Of a stretch of 64,000 nucleotides of DNA, positions 60,188 through 64,000 are shown one piece after another. Each line of letters opens with the position of its first letter. The first letter of the stretch is position 1. Below the pieces are notes generated by a model. The model ran no database searches and had not been told where the DNA came from. It was given only the letters and a program-made list of their open reading frames with translations. This stretch comes from Streptomyces sp. YS415 (GTDB taxonomy: Bacteria > Actinomycetota > Actinomycetes > Streptomycetales > Streptomycetaceae): the NCBI RefSeq assembly GCF_023544665.1, contig NZ_JAMJFL010000023.1, positions 1 through 64,000 on the forward strand, in the 5' to 3' direction. The position numbers and the translations under genes were made by a program.

Positions 60188-62368
60188 GTGGGGCGTGGGG
60201 AGCGGGAGGCGGTCGCGAGGGGAGCGCGGCTGTACGAGGCGGCGCAGGCAGTGGGCGCCGACCACGGCAGGGCGGTCGACGCGGTGCGGGCGGCGCTGAA
60301 GCCGATCCACGACGCGGAGGTCGCGCGGGAGCTCGACGCCATCCCCGTCGCCCGGCTGCAGGACGTCACGGAAGGACGGCTTCGGCTGGGGAACGTCGAG
60401 AAGAGCGGCCTCGCCACGGTGGGCCGTGTCCTCGAAGCCGGCCCCTATCGGCTGCGGCAGATTCCCGGTGTCGGGCAGCGCACGGTGGACCAGATCATCG
60501 CCGCCGCGCGCCGGCTGTCCGAAGCCGTGCACGAGACGGTGGCCGTCCACATCGACGTGGACCGGCCGGAGCCGGGCACCACCGCACTCGTCGGGGCCCT
60601 GCACGTCCTGGTGGAAGCCGGCCCGGACGCCCGGCGCGCGGTGGACCGGGCCGCGGCCCTGTCGGAACGGCTCGGCCCGCTGCTGGCCGACGCGGGGCCC
60701 GCCACCGGACAGCTCCGGATGCTGCTGGCCGGACGGGAGAGGAAGGCACGCGCGCTGGCGGCGGTGGCCGGCATCCGCTCCCTGGTCGACGAGGCGGAGC
60801 AGGCCGGTGTGCCCGAGCTGCTCGCCCAGGCCTCGGTCGACCTGCTGCGCGGGCCCTCGTCCGACATCGCGGCGTGGGTGGACTTCGAACTCCGTTCCGC
60901 GGAGTACTACAGCCTGCTCGCCGAGATCTCCGGGCGGCAGCCGGACGCGGCGGCCGCCGAGGGGTTCCTGCCGGACGAGATCGCCGAGCGGGTACGGACG
61001 CAGCAGCTCGACGACGCGCACCGGCGGGTCTCCCTTCGCGGCTACCAGGCGTTCGGCGCACGATTCGCCCTGGCGCAGCGCAAGGTGATACTCGGCGACG
61101 AGATGGGGCTCGGGAAGACCATCCAGGCGATCGCCGTGCTGGCGCACCTGGCCGCCGAGGGGCAGAGCCACTTCGTGGTCGTCTGCCCGGCGAGCGTCCT
61201 CGTGAACTGGACCCGCGAGATCGAGGCCCGCAGCGCCCTCCGCGTCATGGTGCTCCACGGTCCCGACCGGCACCAGGCGTTCGCCGACTGGAAGGGGCGG
61301 GGCGGGGTGGGAGTGACCACCTTCGACGCACTGCGCGGTTTTCCCGTGCCGGGCGGCGGGGAGGTCGGGCTGCTCGTCGTCGACGAAGCGCACTCCGTGA
61401 AGAACCCCAGGACCAAGCGGTCCCAGGCGGTCGCCCTGTGGACGGAGCGCTGTGAGCGCAGCCTCTTCATGACCGGAACCCCGATGGAGAACCGGGTCGC
61501 CGAGTTCCGCACCCTGGTCCGGATGCTCGACGACAAGGTGGCGGACTCCCTCGGTGAACGGGACGCCCTGGCGGGTTCCGTCGCCTTCCGCAAGGCCGTC
61601 GCGCCGGTCTACCTGAGGCGCAACCAGGAAGACGTGCTCACCGAACTCCCGAGCCTGCAGCAGACCGACGAGTGGGAGGAGCTGAGCGCCTCGGACGAGG
61701 AGGCCTACCGCGCAGCCGTGCGCGAGGGCAACTTCATGGCGATGCGCAGGGCCGCCTACCTGCGCCCCGAGAAGTCGGCCAAGCTGGACCGGCTCCGCGA
61801 GATCGTTCAGGAGGCCGCCGAGAACGGGCAGAAGACCGTGGTCTTCTCCTACTTCAAGGACGTGCTGGGCGTGGTGCGGGCGGAACTCGCCGAGGGGCCC
61901 ACGGCCGGTACGCCGATGCTGGGTCCGCTCACCGGCAGCGTGCCCGCCGGGCGACGGCAGCAGATCGTCGACGACTTCGCCGCGATCACGGGGCCGGCGG
62001 TGCTCCTGGCGCAGATCCAGGCGGGCGGCGTCGGCCTCAACATGCAGGCCGCGTCCGTCGTCATCATCTGCGAACCGCAGATCAAGCCGACCCTCGAACA
62101 CCAGGCAGTGGCCCGGGCCCACCGCATGGGCCAGGTCAGGCCGGTTCACGTGCACCGCCTGCTCGCCACCGGGGGAGTGGACGAACGCATGGTGCGGATG
62201 CTGGAGTCGAAGACCCGCCTGTTCGATGCCTACGCCCGCCGCAGCGCCGTCGCCGAAGCCACCCCGGACGCGGTCGACGTGTCGGACACCGAGCTGGCCC
62301 GCCGGATCGTCGAGGAGGAGCAGGCGCGCCTGGGTGTGACGAGCGGGAGGCGCACGGCAGCTGAGTGA
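60188..62368 (+). CDS. SNF2-family helicase with N-terminal helix-hairpin-helix domain
   Basis: A 726-residue superfamily 2 ATPase starting at GTG 60188 with GAGAGGGGCGG upstream. Residues ~65-110 hold a helix-hairpin-helix-like motif (LRQIPGVGQRTVDQIIAAAR). A helical region leads to the ATPase: Walker A GDEMGLGKTIQAIAVL (near 303-318), DEAH box VVDEAHSVKNPRTKRS (near 398), MTGTPMENR, then the C-terminal lobe with LLAQIQAGGVGLNMQAA and RAHRMGQVRPVHVHRL. It probably translocates on DNA and remodels protein-DNA complexes. It has no nuclease partner nearby; repair or defence roles are possible. Confidence 0.88.
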   Translation: MGRGEREAVARGARLYEAAQAVGADHGRAVDAVRAALKPIHDAEVARELDAIPVARLQDVTEGRLRLGNVEKSGLATVGRVLEAGPYRLRQIPGVGQRTVDQIIAAARRLSEAVHETVAVHIDVDRPEPGTTALVGALHVLVEAGPDARRAVDRAAALSERLGPLLADAGPATGQLRMLLAGRERKARALAAVAGIRSLVDEAEQAGVPELLAQASVDLLRGPSSDIAAWVDFELRSAEYYSLLAEISGRQPDAAAAEGFLPDEIAERVRTQQLDDAHRRVSLRGYQAFGARFALAQRKVILGDEMGLGKTIQAIAVLAHLAAEGQSHFVVVCPASVLVNWTREIEARSALRVMVLHGPDRHQAFADWKGRGGVGVTTFDALRGFPVPGGGEVGLLVVDEAHSVKNPRTKRSQAVALWTERCERSLFMTGTPMENRVAEFRTLVRMLDDKVADSLGERDALAGSVAFRKAVAPVYLRRNQEDVLTELPSLQQTDEWEELSASDEEAYRAAVREGNFMAMRRAAYLRPEKSAKLDRLREIVQEAAENGQKTVVFSYFKDVLGVVRAELAEGPTAGTPMLGPLTGSVPAGRRQQIVDDFAAITGPAVLLAQIQAGGVGLNMQAASVVIICEPQIKPTLEHQAVARAHRMGQVRPVHVHRLLATGGVDERMVRMLESKTRLFDAYARRSAVAEATPDAVDVSDTELARRIVEEEQARLGVTSGRRTAAE

Positions 62369-62507
62369 GGACGGCCTCCAACTGCCTTGGGGCCGGGCCC
62401 TGTCCGGTGTGACGTGTGTCTCGTCGGGCCCATGTCACGTCCGGGGCCGGTCTCTCGTCCCATGGGCGTCACCGGTATGGAGCCGGTGCGAACAGTGGGA
62501 GATCGAA

Positions 62508-63686
62508 ATGACCGACCATCGCCAGATCGTCGTTCTCGGTGCCGGTTACACGGGCATGTTCACCGCGGTCCGGCTGGCCCACCGCATCCGCCGGACCGGC
62601 GTGCGGATCACCCTGGTCAACCCGTCGAGCCGGTTCGTCGAGCGGCTGCGGATGCACCAGATCGCCGCCGGGCAGCACCTGGCCCGCCACCGGATCGCGA
62701 ACCTGCTCGCCGGGACCGGCGTCCGGTTCGTCGAGGGCACCGCCACCACCATCGAGCCCGAGACGCGGCGCATCACCGTCGACGGTGACATGTCCCTCGG
62801 ATACGACACCCTCGTCTACGCGCTGGGCAGCTCCACCGACACGGGCACGGTCCCTGGCGTCGACGCCCATGCGTTCACCCTCAACGGCCCGGAGTGCGCC
62901 GGCCGGTTCGCCGCCCGGCTGACCGAGGTCGCGGCGGCCGGCGGCACGGTCACCGTCTGCGGCGGCGGCCTGACCGGCGTCGAGGCGGCCGCCGAGATCG
63001 CGGAGAGCCATCCCGGCCTGCACGTCACGCTGATCAGCTCGGACGAGGTCGGCGGCATGATGGGCGCCAAGGCGCGCGCCTACCTGCACCGCTCGCTGGA
63101 CCGCCTCGGTGTGACCACGGTGACCGGCGTCCGGGTCGCCAAGGTGCTGCCCGACGCCGTCGAGCTGTCCGACGGCCGGACCGTCCGCTCCGACGCCTGT
63201 CTGTGGACGGCAGGGGTCAAGGTGTCGCCGCTGGCCGCCGACGCCGGGATCGCCACCGACGAGCGCGGTCTGATCCTGGTCGACGGCACCCTGCGGTCGG
63301 TGTCCCACCCGGAGATCCACGCCATCGGCGACGCCGCCGCCGTACGCCTGGCCTGGGGGCCGGTCCACGGCACTTGTCAGAGCGGTCTGCCCACCGCCCA
63401 GTACACCGCCGACACCATCGCGCGACTGCTGCGCGGCAGGACCGTCGAGCCGTTCCGCTTCGGCTACTTCCACCAGCCGGTCAGCCTGGGCCGCGGGGAC
63501 GCCGTCATCCAGTTCACCAAGGCCGACGACAGCCCCGCGCGCTGGTGGCTGAGGGGCCGCGCGGCCGTCGCCTACAAGGAGTTCGTCAGCGGCAGCCCGC
63601 TGCTGACGTACCGTCTCAGCAAGCGCATGAACGTCACCACCGTCGTCTCCAAGGGCGGTCGAGCCACCCGCAGGCCCGCGATGTGA
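62508..63686 (+). CDS. NAD(P)/FAD-dependent oxidoreductase (NDH-2-like)
   Basis: A 392-residue flavoprotein starting at ATG 62508, after GTGGGAGATCGAA. The FAD loop is VVLGAGYTGMFTAVRLA and the NAD(P) loop VCGGGLTGVEAAAEIAE; EIHAIGDAAA binds the FAD end. It resembles type II NADH dehydrogenases and related quinone reductases but ends without the usual amphipathic membrane anchor. The 139 bases between it and the helicase gene hold GTGACGTG/CATGTCAC as an imperfect dyad. Confidence 0.87.
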   Translation: MTDHRQIVVLGAGYTGMFTAVRLAHRIRRTGVRITLVNPSSRFVERLRMHQIAAGQHLARHRIANLLAGTGVRFVEGTATTIEPETRRITVDGDMSLGYDTLVYALGSSTDTGTVPGVDAHAFTLNGPECAGRFAARLTEVAAAGGTVTVCGGGLTGVEAAAEIAESHPGLHVTLISSDEVGGMMGAKARAYLHRSLDRLGVTTVTGVRVAKVLPDAVELSDGRTVRSDACLWTAGVKVSPLAADAGIATDERGLILVDGTLRSVSHPEIHAIGDAAAVRLAWGPVHGTCQSGLPTAQYTADTIARLLRGRTVEPFRFGYFHQPVSLGRGDAVIQFTKADDSPARWWLRGRAAVAYKEFVSGSPLLTYRLSKRMNVTTVVSKGGRATRRPAM

Positions 63687-63696
63687 GGGGGTCGTC

Positions 63697-64000
63697 CTAC
63701 CACCCCAGAGCCCGCAGCGCGCTGTCCGCCGCGGCCACGACCGTGCGGGCCTGGTGTTCCACCTGATGGCGCACCGGCACCCAGCGCAGGCGCAGCGCCT
63801 TCTCGAAGTCCCCGCTCCACAGGGTGAAGAGCTCGCTCAGCTCGCGGTGGAGCGCCGGGGCCGCGGGGTCGTCCGCCGCCCGCAGCAGGCGGAGCAGCAG
63901 ACCTGCCGCGCGCAGCGGCTGCCGGCGGGCCACCACGTCCAGCGAACAGACCTGGGCCGTCGTCAGTGGCCGCGCGTCCCCGGCGCCGGACGCCTCGGCC
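63697..64000 (-). CDS. Unrecognised protein, C-terminal part (5' end beyond window)
   Basis: The frame is open from the stop at 63697 to the window end, giving at least 101 residues. The sequence is helical (AAGLLLRLLRAADDPAAPAL, LHRELSELFTLWSGDFEKAL, ending TVVAAADSALRALGW). I do not recognise the family. It converges on the oxidoreductase gene ten bases away. A GTG at 63936 is inside the frame, but in-frame codons with coding bias continue upstream. Confidence 0.6.
   Translation of the reverse strand, partial: AEASGAGDARPLTTAQVCSLDVVARRQPLRAAGLLLRLLRAADDPAAPALHRELSELFTLWSGDFEKALRLRWVPVRHQVEHQARTVVAAADSALRALGW

Overview
The window is a high-GC chromosomal segment from a Streptomyces (or very close Streptomycetaceae) species. 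The signs are extreme G/C bias at third codon positions, GTG and TTG starts, rare TTA codons, a WhiB-like regulator, DasR-type chitinase control and many ATP-binding anti-sigma-type proteins. From memory, the gene order ahpD-ahpC-oxyR, penicillin-binding protein, SpoIIE-type phosphatase, fumC, class I fumarase, wblI, glpX, xseB-xseA, ispH, ppgK, ychF matches the core chromosome of S. coelicolor, so most of the window is conserved backbone with accessory patches.

Region 1-5.6 kb holds the end of a LuxR-type regulator, two stress-signalling ATPase proteins, an Nramp-like permease that lacks the usual metal ligands, and a secreted GH18 chitinase reading leftward from a DasR-like palindrome.

Region 5.8-17.4 kb is a Tad/Flp pilus locus: a zinc-ribbon protein, CpaB, TadZ, two TadE-like pseudopilins, TadA, TadB, TadC, a two-component system whose kinase carries a TTA codon, the Flp pilin, a TadG-like protein, a lipoprotein, an OmpA-domain protein and a DUF192 protein. 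No prepilin peptidase is visible. A G-run tract separates tadC from the kinase.

Region 17.4-27.1 kb is accessory: an orphan amidinotransferase, a lipoprotein plus secreted-protein pair, a four-gene WXG100/type VII-like cassette, an F420-type oxidoreductase, a DinB-like protein, a methyltransferase and an AlkZ-like glycosylase.

Region 27.1-31.5 kb has long non-coding stretches around uppS, PIN-PhoH and a lysozyme-like transglycosylase. These include a canonical U-tailed terminator upstream of uppS and a series of perfect hairpins in the phoH leader.

Region 31.6-45.6 kb holds an AI-2E family permease, the ahpC-ahpD/oxyR peroxide-defence pair, a PadR-controlled ABC transporter, an SPFH gene with a 14-bp palindromic operator, a bifunctional penicillin-binding protein and a multidomain SpoIIE-type phosphatase (second TTA codon).

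Region 45.6-64 kb is central metabolism and housekeeping (two unrelated fumarases, GlpX, exonuclease VII, IspH, polyphosphate glucokinase, YchF), followed by a SNF2-family helicase with a helix-hairpin-helix domain and an NDH-2-like oxidoreductase. No rRNA, tRNA, CRISPR array, insertion sequence or integrase was recognised.
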